A DNA stretch of 64,000 bases from Flavobacteriaceae bacterium CG2_30_31_66 (GTDB lineage: Bacteria; Bacteroidota; Bacteroidia; Flavobacteriales; Flavobacteriaceae). The position numbers and the translations under genes are program-made. The first letter of the stretch is position 1, and each line of letters begins with the position of its first letter. Location of the stretch: positions 41,373 to 105,372 of the forward strand of contig MNYM01000010.1 of assembly GCA_001873065.1 (NCBI GenBank), in the 5' to 3' direction. The notes under the pieces were generated by a model. That model saw only the letters and a program-made list of their open reading frames with translations, did not search any database and had not been told where the DNA came from. Positions 8,859 through 16,671 of the stretch are shown here, in pieces.

Positions 8859-9338
8859 ATGGCTAGAAATACAAAATATTGGGAAAAACGCTTGGGAACA
8901 GAAACCACTGATTCAGGTTTTCAAGAGCACATGGATTTTTGAGGATTGCCTGAATTAAACGATGCTGGTTTGGCATACTATTTAAGAGATGTTATAGGCA
9001 TCAATATGCTTGATTTAAATGAAACTGAAATCACAAACGAAGCTATTAAAATATTGACAACGCTTCTCTATATAGATGAATTGCAATTAAAAGGTTGTGT
9101 TAAAATTGATGATGCCTGCATACCCGATTTAAACAAATTAGTTAGTCTGAAATTTTTGCACCTAAAAGATACCAGCATTACTATTGATGGTATTTTGCAA
9201 TTAAAAGATTTAACAGACCTTAGTACTCTTTTATTTTCGGTGGATGACATAGCCGTGATAAAAGACAAAATGCTCCTGTTGCAAGAAATGTTGCCCGATT
9301 GTAATTTTGTCGTAAACGGAACACCTTACGTTTTTTAA
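8859..9338 (+). pseudogene. Leucine-rich-repeat protein gene interrupted by an in-frame TGA
   Basis: From the ATG at 8859 the frame encodes MARNTKYWEKRLGTETTDSG and reaches MDF, then meets TGA at 8940-8942. It continues in the same frame for 131 more codons with good protein character. Residues after the stop form leucine-rich repeats (LDLNETEIT, LQLKGCVKID, LKFLHLKDTSIT), a ribonuclease-inhibitor-like pattern. A single base change from CGA, AGA or GGA would explain the TGA. A TTG at 8946 could restart translation, giving a 130-aa LRR protein. The next gene begins 2 bases after the stop, so the two were an operon. The function is unknown; it could still be expressed as a short form or by readthrough. 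Confidence 0.65.
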
Positions 9339-9339
9339 A

Positions 9340-9870
9340 ATGAACTTAAGCACCCTCTACAACTCAACACAATATGACCACTTATTAACGGATGGAAATT
9401 GGCAAAAAGCCGATTTTTATGAGTTGGATACCAGTAGTTCTTTTTGGAACAAAGCCATAGTGGTTGCATTGCCAAAAAAAGTTGCAAAAACGACTACTGA
9501 AGCACTTATTTATGCACTCCAAAAACAAGCCAAAGCACTGCGTATTTGGGAAGCTGAGTGGAAAACCACCACGCCAACATTAAAAAGTTTCATACACTTT
9601 TTTATAGCAGAAAAAGGGTTTACCAATACCCAAGGTAAGCCAATAGCGATTGAAGATTTTTGGAAAAAATACAGCGCAACTATAGCAGGAATAACTGGCG
9701 AAATTGGTTTTGAATTTACGAAGAATAACGAAACGATCCCTTTTTTTAATTTGCTAAACAAAAAAGAACTAACACAAGTTATTTGCTTTGATGACAATTG
9801 GGAAGAACACAATTTTTTAGTAGAAACTAAAACCAGTTGGGTGCTATATCATTGGAGTTCGGTGGTGTGA
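9340..9870 (+). CDS. Hypothetical protein, partner of the LRR gene
   Basis: A 176-aa soluble protein, not recognised. It has no signal peptide or membrane segment and is moderately acidic, with many aromatic residues (WNKAIVVALPKKV, IWEAEWKTTTPTL, FIHFFIAEKGF, WVLYHWSSVV at the C-terminus). It starts 2 bases after the LRR stop codon, so it is almost certainly co-translated. A small soluble protein beside an LRR protein in an accessory patch would fit an immunity or adaptor role, but nothing in the sequence proves this. Confidence 0.7.
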   Translation: MNLSTLYNSTQYDHLLTDGNWQKADFYELDTSSSFWNKAIVVALPKKVAKTTTEALIYALQKQAKALRIWEAEWKTTTPTLKSFIHFFIAEKGFTNTQGKPIAIEDFWKKYSATIAGITGEIGFEFTKNNETIPFFNLLNKKELTQVICFDDNWEEHNFLVETKTSWVLYHWSSVV

Positions 9871-9955
9871 ATAAAGTTTTGAGTTAGTAAATAGTGTATC
9901 TTTACAACACGTACAAAATTTTTATAAAAACTACGTATTATATTAAATCATTATC

Positions 9956-9963
9956 TATCTTTG
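9956..9963 (+). promoter_or_regulatory. -7 promoter box for the PIN toxin-antitoxin operon
   Basis: TATCTTTG is a perfect TAnnTTTG match, 20 bases before the antitoxin start. A second, weaker TATCTTTA lies about 60 bases upstream. Confidence 0.6.
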
Positions 9964-9982
9964 CTATCTTAAAAAGAACGTT

Positions 9983-10231
9983 ATGAGTACTAAATTGACC
10001 TTAACAATTGATGAAACAATCATCGAGAAAGCTAAAAAGTATGCTAAAACTAAAGAAAATAGTTTGTCAAATATTATTGAAAATTATTTAAAAGTTTTAG
10101 TAAATGATAATCCTACAAATAAAGAGGAATTACCGCCGATTGTAAAATCATTAAAAGGTTCATTCTCTGCTGATGCTAAATTCGATTACAAGAAAGAATT
10201 GACAAAAAAACTTTCTGAAAAATACCTATAA
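9983..10231 (+). CDS. DUF6364/VapB-like antitoxin
   Basis: An 82-aa protein. Its N-terminus KLTLTIDETIIEKAKKYAKT followed by a helix (SLSNIIENYLKVLV) is the ribbon-helix-helix-like pattern of the DUF6364 antitoxins that accompany PIN toxins in Bacteroidota. The C-terminal half (PPIVKSLKGSF...) probably wraps the toxin. The stop and the toxin start are separated by one base, so the two are co-translated. RHH antitoxins usually bind their own promoter; the TATCTTTG box lies just upstream. Confidence 0.88.
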   Translation: MSTKLTLTIDETIIEKAKKYAKTKENSLSNIIENYLKVLVNDNPTNKEELPPIVKSLKGSFSADAKFDYKKELTKKLSEKYL

Positions 10232-10232
10232 A

Positions 10233-10655
10233 ATGAAAAATGTACTCATTGACACCGATGTTATTTTAGACTTTTTCCTTGATAGAGAACCTTTTTCAGA
10301 AAATGCGGCAAACATTCTAGCTTTATGCGAAAAAAAGGGAATCATTGGTTATGTAACCCCTGTAATTGTTAGTAATGTATATTATCTATTAAGTCAAAAA
10401 GCCAAACAAGAAAAAGTGATAGAAAAACTAAAATTGTTACTATCCATTTTAGAAATTCTAGTAATTGATAAAAACGCTATTGTAGTAGCTTTGAATTCTG
10501 ACTTTAAAGACTTTGAAGATGCTTTACAAAACTATGCAGCTGAATTGAGTGGAGAAATCAATTTAATTATTACAAGAAACACTAAAGATTACAAAAAAAG
10601 TAATCTTGGCGTGATGAGCCCCGAAGATTTTTTGAAGCTAAATTTTTTGAATTAA
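10233..10655 (+). CDS. PIN-domain toxin (VapC-like ribonuclease)
   Basis: A 140-aa PIN-domain protein, the expected toxin partner of the preceding gene. Metal-binding acidic residues are in place: Asp7 in VLIDTDVILDFF, Asp96 in FEDALQ and Asp119 in the IITRNTKDY motif. The length is normal and no truncation is seen, so the toxin should be active. PIN toxins cut RNA; the target is not predictable here. It lies inside the repeat-bracketed patch. Confidence 0.92.
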   Translation: MKNVLIDTDVILDFFLDREPFSENAANILALCEKKGIIGYVTPVIVSNVYYLLSQKAKQEKVIEKLKLLLSILEILVIDKNAIVVALNSDFKDFEDALQNYAAELSGEINLIITRNTKDYKKSNLGVMSPEDFLKLNFLN

Positions 10656-10748
10656 AACAGAAATAACGTTGGATTTTATACTATTGGTGTATGTCTTCAA
10701 ACTAAAGTGCACTTTATCTAAGATAGTGCTTATTTGACTTGAAGTATT
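10656..10748. other. Gap after the PIN toxin with a possible hairpin
   Basis: The inverted repeat GCACTTTATCT / AGATAGTGC (10709-10729, with two bulged T) could end the toxin transcript, but there is no strong T run. No gene is seen. Confidence 0.3.
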
Positions 10749-10862
10749 CTATTCTACTTGATTTCCTTTTTTGTCAAATTTTAATATTTTATCACCATAT
10801 TTCTTAGTTTCTTCATAAAAGTAACCATCCTTATATATTATTTTTTTATATTTTATTGTCAA
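10749..10862 (-). pseudogene. Short coding remnant, C-terminal end of a lost gene
   Basis: A 37-codon open frame on the minus strand (TTG at 10862, TAG at 10749) encodes a tail with YKDGYFYEETKKYGDK and ILKFDKKGNQVE. This has the look of a MORN/YwqK-type repeat protein end. Its upstream edge coincides with the start of the direct repeat (10859), as if the rest of the gene was removed when the repeat was inserted or rearranged. It could also be an unrelated small ORF. Confidence 0.35.
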
Positions 10863-11100
10863 TTACGCTTCCAATTACGTTTGGTAATCAACCTATTAGT
10901 ATAGTTAATTATACATATTGTTTTTCTTGTTAAAATGTTGGGTGTTATAATTATACTTTTAGGTAAGTTAGTTATCTGTCGAGGGTATTTACTTCTCCAG
11001 TCAAGTATTTTAAATAAAATTTGGGGTTCACTACCCTAACTGATGGTTATAAAACCCCAAATTTTCTATTTTTTACTCCAATGGACTATTCTTGAACCGC
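10859..11100. repeat. ~242-bp degenerate direct repeat, copy 2
   Basis: Same orientation and length as 8385-8627. The last 81 bases differ from copy 1 at three positions only. The outer inverted repeat TTTGGGGTT / AACCCCAAA and the inner hairpin GGGTTCACTACCC are kept. It ends 11 bases from the stop codon of the neighbouring minus-strand gene, so it would form that gene's 3' untranslated region. Confidence 0.8.
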
Positions 11101-11111
11101 AAGTTTTATAT

Positions 11112-11600
11112 TTAGGAATCCACTTGTGGGGTGTTTTGGTTGTTTGAAGCAGTCCTACTAAAAAACTGTTTCAATTCATTCATTTTGTTTTCATACCCAA
11201 CAGTGCCAGTGCCTGCCATAAAATTGGTGTAGGCATAGTCTGCCAATGCTGCTTGATAGTTGTCGAAATCGTGCAAGATTTTGGCGTTTTTTAACCTGGT
11301 AGTGAGGCTTTCTAGCCTTGCAATCATGCTTTCTAGATTGCCACGACTGCTATAATCGTTGGCAAATTCTGACCAATCCACATGTGGCGTTTGCAATTCG
11401 GGCTGGTTGCTGTGGTAATCTAATACTTTGTTGACAAACAATTTGTTTTGCTCGTTGATGCTTCCATACTTCCTGCGATCTTCTGAGGTAAGATTTACGT
11501 CTAAAATTGATAAAGAAGTTTCTAAGTTTGTCAATGCTTCTCTCGACGCGGTGATTTGTGGTGCCGTCAAGTGATTGTTGTTTAAATTGGAAATTGCCAT
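11112..11600 (-). CDS. Hypothetical helical protein
   Basis: A 162-aa protein, not recognised. It is hydrophilic, predicted largely helical and Asn/Gln/Ser-rich (MAISNLNNNHLTAPQIT at the start, NNQNTPQVDS at the end), without signal peptide or membrane segment. Heptad-like leucines (LESMIARLESLTTRLKNAK) suggest a coiled coil around residues 90-110. Its 3' end abuts direct-repeat copy 2, and a 16-bp palindrome lies 82 bases upstream next to a TATATTTT box. The set palindrome-gene-repeat looks like one cassette. Confidence 0.7.
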   Translation of the reverse strand: MAISNLNNNHLTAPQITASREALTNLETSLSILDVNLTSEDRRKYGSINEQNKLFVNKVLDYHSNQPELQTPHVDWSEFANDYSSRGNLESMIARLESLTTRLKNAKILHDFDNYQAALADYAYTNFMAGTGTVGYENKMNELKQFFSRTASNNQNTPQVDS

Positions 11601-11673
11601 AGCTTTTTTGTTTTAAGGATTATTGTTTTTTATTGTTTTTAAATCCGAAGTAAATTAAATCACAAAACCTTTA

Positions 11674-11704
11674 TTAAAATATACCTACAAGTAGGTAATT
11701 TTCA
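11674..11704. repeat. 31-bp palindrome-bearing repeat, copy 2 (candidate operator)
   Basis: Contains TACCTACAAGTAGGTA (11682-11697), 7-bp perfect arms around AA. The two copies (this and 8353-8383) bracket the accessory patch. On the minus strand the palindrome is directly followed by TATATTTTAA, close to a -7 box, so it could be the operator of the 162-aa protein gene. Confidence 0.7.
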
Positions 11705-11821
11705 TAAAAAAACAACCCAAAAAGAACAACTATATTTTCCTTTATCGTTTTTCAATCAAAAAAAGTATCTTTACACTCGTTTCAGAAAAAGAATATTTTA
11801 CATCCATCAAATTGATAAAAA

Positions 11822-13255
11822 ATGACAGAAAAGAGCGTTGTTGAAATTTTAGATTCAGGGAGTATTTCTCAAGAAATTATACTAAAAGGTTGGGTTAGAA
11901 CCTTTAGAAGCAATCGTTTTATTGCTTTGAATGATGGTTCTACCATCAAAAATATTCAATGTGTCATTGACTTTGAAAAAACTCCCGAAGAAACTTTGAA
12001 AAGAATTACTACTGGCGCTGCAATTGCTGTCTATGGTATCATTGTTGAAAGTCAAGGAAAAGGACAATCTGTAGAAATTCAAGTTTCTAAAATTGAGATT
12101 CTAGGGGATTCCAATCCTGAAGAATATCCTATTCAGCCTAAAAAACACAGCTTCGAATTTTTAAGAGAAAATGCCCATTTGCGCACACGAACCAATACGT
12201 TTGGTGCTGTAATGCGTGTGCGATCGAAACTGTCTTTTGCGGTTCATAAATATTTTCAAGAAAACGGATTTAACTACGTAAACACACCAATCATCACAGG
12301 TTCTGATGCAGAAGGTGCAGGAGAAATGTTTCGAGTAACTACGTTTCATGACAACAAATCTCCATTGACCGAAGATGGAAAAATCGATTATTCGAAAGAC
12401 TTTTTTGGGAAAGAAACCAATTTAACGGTTTCTGGTCAGTTAGAGGCAGAAGCGTATGCCATGTCTTTGGGAAAAGCCTATACTTTTGGACCCACTTTTC
12501 GTGCTGAAAACTCAAATACCACTAGACATTTAGCAGAGTTTTGGATGATTGAACCTGAAGTTGCCTTTATGGATTTGGAGGGAAATATGGATTTGGCAGA
12601 AGATTTTATCAAATCAGTATTGAAATATGCATTGGAATTTTGCAAAGATGATTTGGAATTTTTAGACCAACGTTTGGCAGAAGAAGACAAATCTAAACCA
12701 ATGAACGAGCGCAGTGAAATGAGTTTATTAGCAAAATTGCGTTTTGTGGTTGACAACGATTTTAAACGAGTTTCTTATACAGAAGCCATTGATATTTTAA
12801 GAAATTCAACCCCAAACAAAAAGAAAAAGTTTCAGTATCCCATCAATGATTGGGGGGCAGATTTGCAATCAGAACACGAGCGTTTTTTGGTAGAAACACA
12901 CTTCAAATGTCCTGTGATTTTGTTTGATTATCCTGCCAATATCAAAGCATTTTACATGCGCTTGAATGATGATGGAAAAACAGTGCGAGCCATGGATGTG
13001 CTATTTCCTGGCATTGGAGAAATTGTGGGTGGAAGTCAAAGAGAAGAACGTTATGACGTTTTGGTCGCAAAAATGAAAGCGCTTGGCATTGAAGAAGAAG
13101 ATTTGTGGTGGTATCTTGATTTGCGAAAATATGGCACTGCAGTGCACTCAGGTTTTGGGTTGGGATTTGAGCGTTTGGTGCAATTTACAACAGGAATGAG
13201 TAATATTCGCGACGTTATTCCTTTTCCAAGAACCCCTCAAAATGCGGAATTTTAA
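11822..13255 (+). CDS. asnS: Asparaginyl-tRNA synthetase
   Basis: Charges tRNA-Asn; class IIb synthetase of 477 aa. An N-terminal OB fold ([21 protein letters not shown]) binds the anticodon. The catalytic domain shows motif 2 ([21 protein letters not shown]) and motif 3 ([12 protein letters not shown]), and the Asn-specific [18 protein letters not shown]-terminus. A near-consensus TATCTTTA box lies at 11766-11773. It is followed by a good terminator. Confidence 0.97.
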   Translation: MTEKSVVEILDSGSISQEIILKGWVRTFRSNRFIALNDGSTIKNIQCVIDFEKTPEETLKRITTGAAIAVYGIIVESQGKGQSVEIQVSKIEILGDSNPEEYPIQPKKHSFEFLRENAHLRTRTNTFGAVMRVRSKLSFAVHKYFQENGFNYVNTPIITGSDAEGAGEMFRVTTFHDNKSPLTEDGKIDYSKDFFGKETNLTVSGQLEAEAYAMSLGKAYTFGPTFRAENSNTTRHLAEFWMIEPEVAFMDLEGNMDLAEDFIKSVLKYALEFCKDDLEFLDQRLAEEDKSKPMNERSEMSLLAKLRFVVDNDFKRVSYTEAIDILRNSTPNKKKKFQYPINDWGADLQSEHERFLVETHFKCPVILFDYPANIKAFYMRLNDDGKTVRAMDVLFPGIGEIVGGSQREERYDVLVAKMKALGIEEEDLWWYLDLRKYGTAVHSGFGLGFERLVQFTTGMSNIRDVIPFPRTPQNAEF

Positions 13256-13278
13256 GTTCATAAAACGTTCATAAAAAC

Positions 13279-13312
13279 AATCGTCATTCTCACAAGAATG
13301 GCGATTTTATTT
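13279..13312 (+). terminator. Terminator after asnS
   Basis: The stem AATCGTCATTCT / AGAATGGCGATT (12 bp with one G-U) with a CACA loop is followed by TTATTTTT, 23 bases after the asnS stop. Confidence 0.75.
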
Positions 13313-13325
13313 TTATCTTAATTCA

Positions 13326-13333
13326 TATCTTTG
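13326..13333 (+). promoter_or_regulatory. -7 promoter box for rpoN
   Basis: TATCTTTG is a perfect box only 5 bases before the rpoN ATG at 13339. Transcription would start at or next to the start codon, so the message is probably leaderless. Confidence 0.55.
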
Positions 13334-13338
13334 TGATT

Positions 13339-14802
13339 ATGTTAAAACAAGGTTTACAATTCAAACTCTTACAAAAATTATCTCCTCAACAAATTCAGTT
13401 GATGAAGTTGATTCAATTGCCTACACAAGCTTTTGAAGAACGACTCAAAGAAGAATTGGAAGAAAATCCTGCACTTGATGACGGAAAAGAAGAATCAGAA
13501 AACTATGATGATGACTTATCAAACGAGTTTGATGATGATAATGATTCTGAAAAAATCAATGCGGATGACATCAATATTGACGAATATTTGAGCGATGATG
13601 AAGTGCCCAGTTATAAAACACAGGCAAATAATTATTCGGCTGACGATGAAGAAAAAAATGTGCCTTATGAAGCCGGAATTAGCTTTCATCAGTCATTGAA
13701 AAATCAGTTAAATACTTTTCGTTTGACAGATGAAGAGTTTGCAATTGCTGAACATTTGGTGGGAAGTATTGATGATAGTGGTTATATCCGAAGAGAAATT
13801 ATTGATTTGGTCGATGATTTGGCATTTTCTGCAAATGTTTTCACGAATGAAGAAGAAGTTGTTCGAATTTTAACAACAGTAGTGCATCATTTAGACCCTA
13901 TTGGAGTGGGTGCAAGAGATTTAAAAGAGTGTTTGGTGATTCAATTAAAAGCGAAAGAATCTAACAAAATTAGGAGCTTATCCATTGATATTCTCGAAAA
14001 TGCTTTTGACCATTTTGTAAAAAAACACTACACCAAGTTGCAAGAAAAATATGGAATTTCGGAAGATGAATTGAAATTGGTCAACACCGAAATTTCGAAA
14101 CTAAATCCAAAACCAGGAAGTTCTTATGCTGGAAATAACAAATTTGCTGAACAAATTGTGCCTGATTTTTCGATTAAAATTATAGATGGAGAATTGGATT
14201 TAACCTTAAATTCTAGAAACGCACCTGAGTTGCATATTTCAAAAGAATATAGCAATATGATGAAAGGATATCAAGAAGCAACTGCTAAAAGTCAGTCTCA
14301 AAAAGATGCGGTATTCTTCATTAAACAGAAATTGGATGCTGCTAAATGGTTTATTGATGCGATTAAACAGCGTCAACAAACGTTGTTGGTGACCATGAAT
14401 GCGATTATGAACTATCAATATGACTATTTTTTAACGGGTGATGACCGAAAGTTAAAACCGATGATTTTGAAAGACATTGCTGATGAAATCAGTATGGATA
14501 TTTCTACCATTTCAAGGGTGGCAAGTAGCAAATATGTTTCTACTCCTTATGGCACAAAATTGATCAAAGAATTTTTTTCAGAATCTATGAAAAATGATCA
14601 AGGAGAAGATGTTTCCACAAAAGAAATAAAGAGTATTTTAGAATCTGTTATTGGCGATGAAAATAAAAAAAGACCACTAACTGACGAAAAATTAGCTGAA
14701 ATTCTGAAAGAAAAAGGGTATCCAATTGCCAGAAGAACGATTGCAAAATATAGAGAACAATTAGACATTCCTGTGGCGCGATTACGAAAAGAAATTTTGT
14801 GA
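13339..14802 (+). CDS. rpoN: RNA polymerase sigma-54 factor
   Basis: Alternative sigma factor that needs enhancer-binding ATPases. The 487-aa protein has the activator-contact region I at the N-terminus (LKQGLQFKLLQKLSPQQIQLMKLI), an acidic region II (about 45-115, rich in Asp/Glu), the core-binding and HTH parts, and the RpoN box ARRTIAKYREQLDIP near the C-terminus. The ATG at 13339 is preferred over a GTG six bases upstream, which overlaps the promoter box. The stop overlaps the GTG of the next gene (GTGA), so the two are translationally coupled. Confidence 0.97.
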   Translation: MLKQGLQFKLLQKLSPQQIQLMKLIQLPTQAFEERLKEELEENPALDDGKEESENYDDDLSNEFDDDNDSEKINADDINIDEYLSDDEVPSYKTQANNYSADDEEKNVPYEAGISFHQSLKNQLNTFRLTDEEFAIAEHLVGSIDDSGYIRREIIDLVDDLAFSANVFTNEEEVVRILTTVVHHLDPIGVGARDLKECLVIQLKAKESNKIRSLSIDILENAFDHFVKKHYTKLQEKYGISEDELKLVNTEISKLNPKPGSSYAGNNKFAEQIVPDFSIKIIDGELDLTLNSRNAPELHISKEYSNMMKGYQEATAKSQSQKDAVFFIKQKLDAAKWFIDAIKQRQQTLLVTMNAIMNYQYDYFLTGDDRKLKPMILKDIADEISMDISTISRVASSKYVSTPYGTKLIKEFFSESMKNDQGEDVSTKEIKSILESVIGDENKKRPLTDEKLAEILKEKGYPIARRTIAKYREQLDIPVARLRKEIL

Positions 14803-15401
14803 AGTTTTATAAATTAATTTCTGTCGTTTTACATCCAATCGTCATTCCAACAATTGGAGTAATGTTGTACTTTTTAGCAATCCCAAACAATTTCGAAAAC
14901 AAGCAAAAATTAAGTATTTTGAGTTTGGTTTTTATAGCTACTTATTTTATTCCAATATTGATTTTAGTCCTTTTTAAAAAATTAAAACTGATAGATTCTT
15001 ATAAAACCAAAAGTATTCACGAACGAAAATTACCAATTGTATTGATGATTGGGGTTTTCTATTTGTTGGGAAATACTATTGAAAATATTCAGAATTTAAA
15101 CGACTTAACCTTACTATTTTTTTCTACCTCATTGGGTTTGATGATTGTTTACTTACTTTTTTACTTTCAAATAAAAGCGAGTATTCACCTCTTTACATTT
15201 GGAATTTTTACCGGATTTTTTATGGCAATGAGCATTAGTTACCGTCAATCTTTTCTGGTTATCATTTTGATAATTTTATTTCTTTCAGGTATTGTAGCTT
15301 CTGCAAGATTGCATTTAAAAGCCCACACTCAAAGAGAAGTTTATTTGGGATTTTTTATTGGTTTGATGTTACCAATCCTAGGAATTTTTATATTACAATA
15401 A
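14799..15401 (+). CDS. PAP2-like integral membrane protein
   Basis: A 200-aa protein with about six membrane segments. The C-terminal SGIVASARLHLKAHTQREVYLGF resembles the last motif of PAP2 phosphatases (SR...H...D), but the first motif, KX6RP, is not clear, so enzyme activity is doubtful. GTG start, overlapping the rpoN stop by 3 bases (GTGA). The 3' end overlaps the convergent barrel gene by 9 bases. Confidence 0.75.
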   Translation: MKFYKLISVVLHPIVIPTIGVMLYFLAIPNNFENKQKLSILSLVFIATYFIPILILVLFKKLKLIDSYKTKSIHERKLPIVLMIGVFYLLGNTIENIQNLNDLTLLFFSTSLGLMIVYLLFYFQIKASIHLFTFGIFTGFFMAMSISYRQSFLVIILIILFLSGIVASARLHLKAHTQREVYLGFFIGLMLPILGIFILQ

Positions 15402-16067
15402 ATAAAATATAAATCCAAATTTCAAAATACTAGTATCAATATTTTCAGAATTAATTTTTACATCCTTAAAAATTGGAGTCAAATTGTAAAAAACATGGAG
15501 ATTGATAACGTCATAACCCGCTGAAAATGTTATTCCGTATTGAAAATTGTTATATGCTGAAACATTTTTATAGGAAAATTGAGTGCCATTTTCTTCAAAT
15601 CGAAAGGTATTTGAAAAATTATAAAGGAACTTTACTCCCGTATAAATTCGCCAAAAATCATACTTTACAGCGTTAGAAGTTCGCCAACGAATTTCGAAAG
15701 GAACCTCTAAATTATGTGCTGTAAAAATATTCGAATTTAAATTTACAGACTCACTAAATACAGTTAAATTATTTATTTCTTGAACTTTTAAATTATGATT
15801 AAAATTATCATATCCATATCCAATACCAAGAGCAACCGAAATATTTCCTTGTTTGTTCAGAATAAAATCTTTCAAAAAACCAGCTGAAATTGCATAAGAA
15901 AAGGAACTTTTGTTAATAACTGTAGGTTGGTTAAAAAATTGCGCATACGAAATAGACGCATAAAGTTGATCATCTGCATAGTTATCACCTAATTTCAAAG
16001 AGTCTTTCTGAGCATAGGAAAGGGATGTCAAACTTAAAAAAAGAATAAAATATAAAACTTTTTTCAT
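15393..16067 (-). CDS. Outer-membrane beta-barrel protein (PorT-like)
   Basis: A 224-aa secreted protein. The start at 16067 gives a clean signal peptide (MKKVLYFILFLSLTSLSYA, cut before QKDS). The rest alternates polar and aromatic residues with strand-like blocks (ISVALGIGYGYDNF, YDFWRIYTGVKFLYNF, FQYGITFSAGYDVI) and ends in an aromatic-rich strand, as in small 8- to 10-stranded barrels of the PorT/OmpW type. The exact role is unknown. Its 3' end overlaps the convergent gene by 9 bases. Confidence 0.75.
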   Translation of the reverse strand: MKKVLYFILFLSLTSLSYAQKDSLKLGDNYADDQLYASISYAQFFNQPTVINKSSFSYAISAGFLKDFILNKQGNISVALGIGYGYDNFNHNLKVQEINNLTVFSESVNLNSNIFTAHNLEVPFEIRWRTSNAVKYDFWRIYTGVKFLYNFSNTFRFEENGTQFSYKNVSAYNNFQYGITFSAGYDVINLHVFYNLTPIFKDVKINSENIDTSILKFGFIFYLL

Positions 16068-16131
16068 CGGATTTTTATCATCGAATAAAGATAACATATT
16101 TTAAAAATAAAAAATAAAAAATAATGACAAT

Positions 16132-16166
16132 AAAAAAAGGGTAATTCTGGTGAATTACCCTTTTTA
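16132..16166 (-). terminator. Terminator after the exbB-exbD operon
   Basis: The stem AAAAAGGGTAATTC / GAATTACCCTTTTT (14 bp) with a TGGT loop lies 16 bases after the last exbD stop. On the minus strand it ends in a T run. Confidence 0.88.
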
Positions 16167-16182
16167 AGATTTTAAAATATAA

Positions 16183-16650
16183 TTAATTACTTGACCCTTT
16201 TTGGGTAGAATAACTAATCTTCAGTGCATTTACATCTCTCAATTTCAATCTAATATCAGTGATTGTACCTACGTTAGATTCTTTATCAGCTTTTATAGAA
16301 GTTGTCATAAAAGGAACTTCTGCCTCAGAGACTTTAGATCTTGCGTTAATAATAAAAGCTGGAACCTGTTCTGCAGAAGCGATTTTATCGTTCAATTGGA
16401 TTTTATTGTAACCTACACCGTCTCTATTTGGATCTTTTGATTTGCCAACATAAATTGTACAAACCAAACTTTTGTGTTCTAACTTTTTAATTTCAGAAGC
16501 AGAGGGTAATCTTGGATTTTCGATTCTTAAGTCAGTTTCTCTCATTGTGGTTGTTACCATGAAAAAGAACAATAACATAAAAACAATATCAGGCAAAGCT
16601 GCAGTATTCACAGCTGGCATTCCCTTCTTTTTTTTTCTAAATTTAGACAT
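16183..16650 (-). CDS. exbD: ExbD/TolR-type biopolymer transport protein (second copy)
   Basis: A 155-aa inner-membrane component of a proton-driven TonB-energising motor. A basic N-terminus (KFRKKKKG) leads to one membrane helix with the essential Asp21 in LPDIVFMLLFFFMVTTTM, then a periplasmic domain of about 110 residues. It lies 21 bases after the first exbD, as the last gene of the operon. Two ExbD paralogues after one ExbB is usual in Flavobacteriia. Confidence 0.93.
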   Translation of the reverse strand: MSKFRKKKKGMPAVNTAALPDIVFMLLFFFMVTTTMRETDLRIENPRLPSASEIKKLEHKSLVCTIYVGKSKDPNRDGVGYNKIQLNDKIASAEQVPAFIINARSKVSEAEVPFMTTSIKADKESNVGTITDIRLKLRDVNALKISYSTQKGSSN

Positions 16651-16671
16651 GTTGTTAAATTTTAAAATTAA

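Noticed and set aside
8940..8942. TGA as a selenocysteine codon in the LRR gene
   Set aside because: No catalytic context, no SECIS-like hairpin recognised after the codon, and LRR proteins are not selenoproteins.
8353..11704. Integron or IS-mediated island
   Set aside because: No integrase, transposase or convincing terminal inverted repeats with target duplications were found, so the patch is called repeat-bracketed only.
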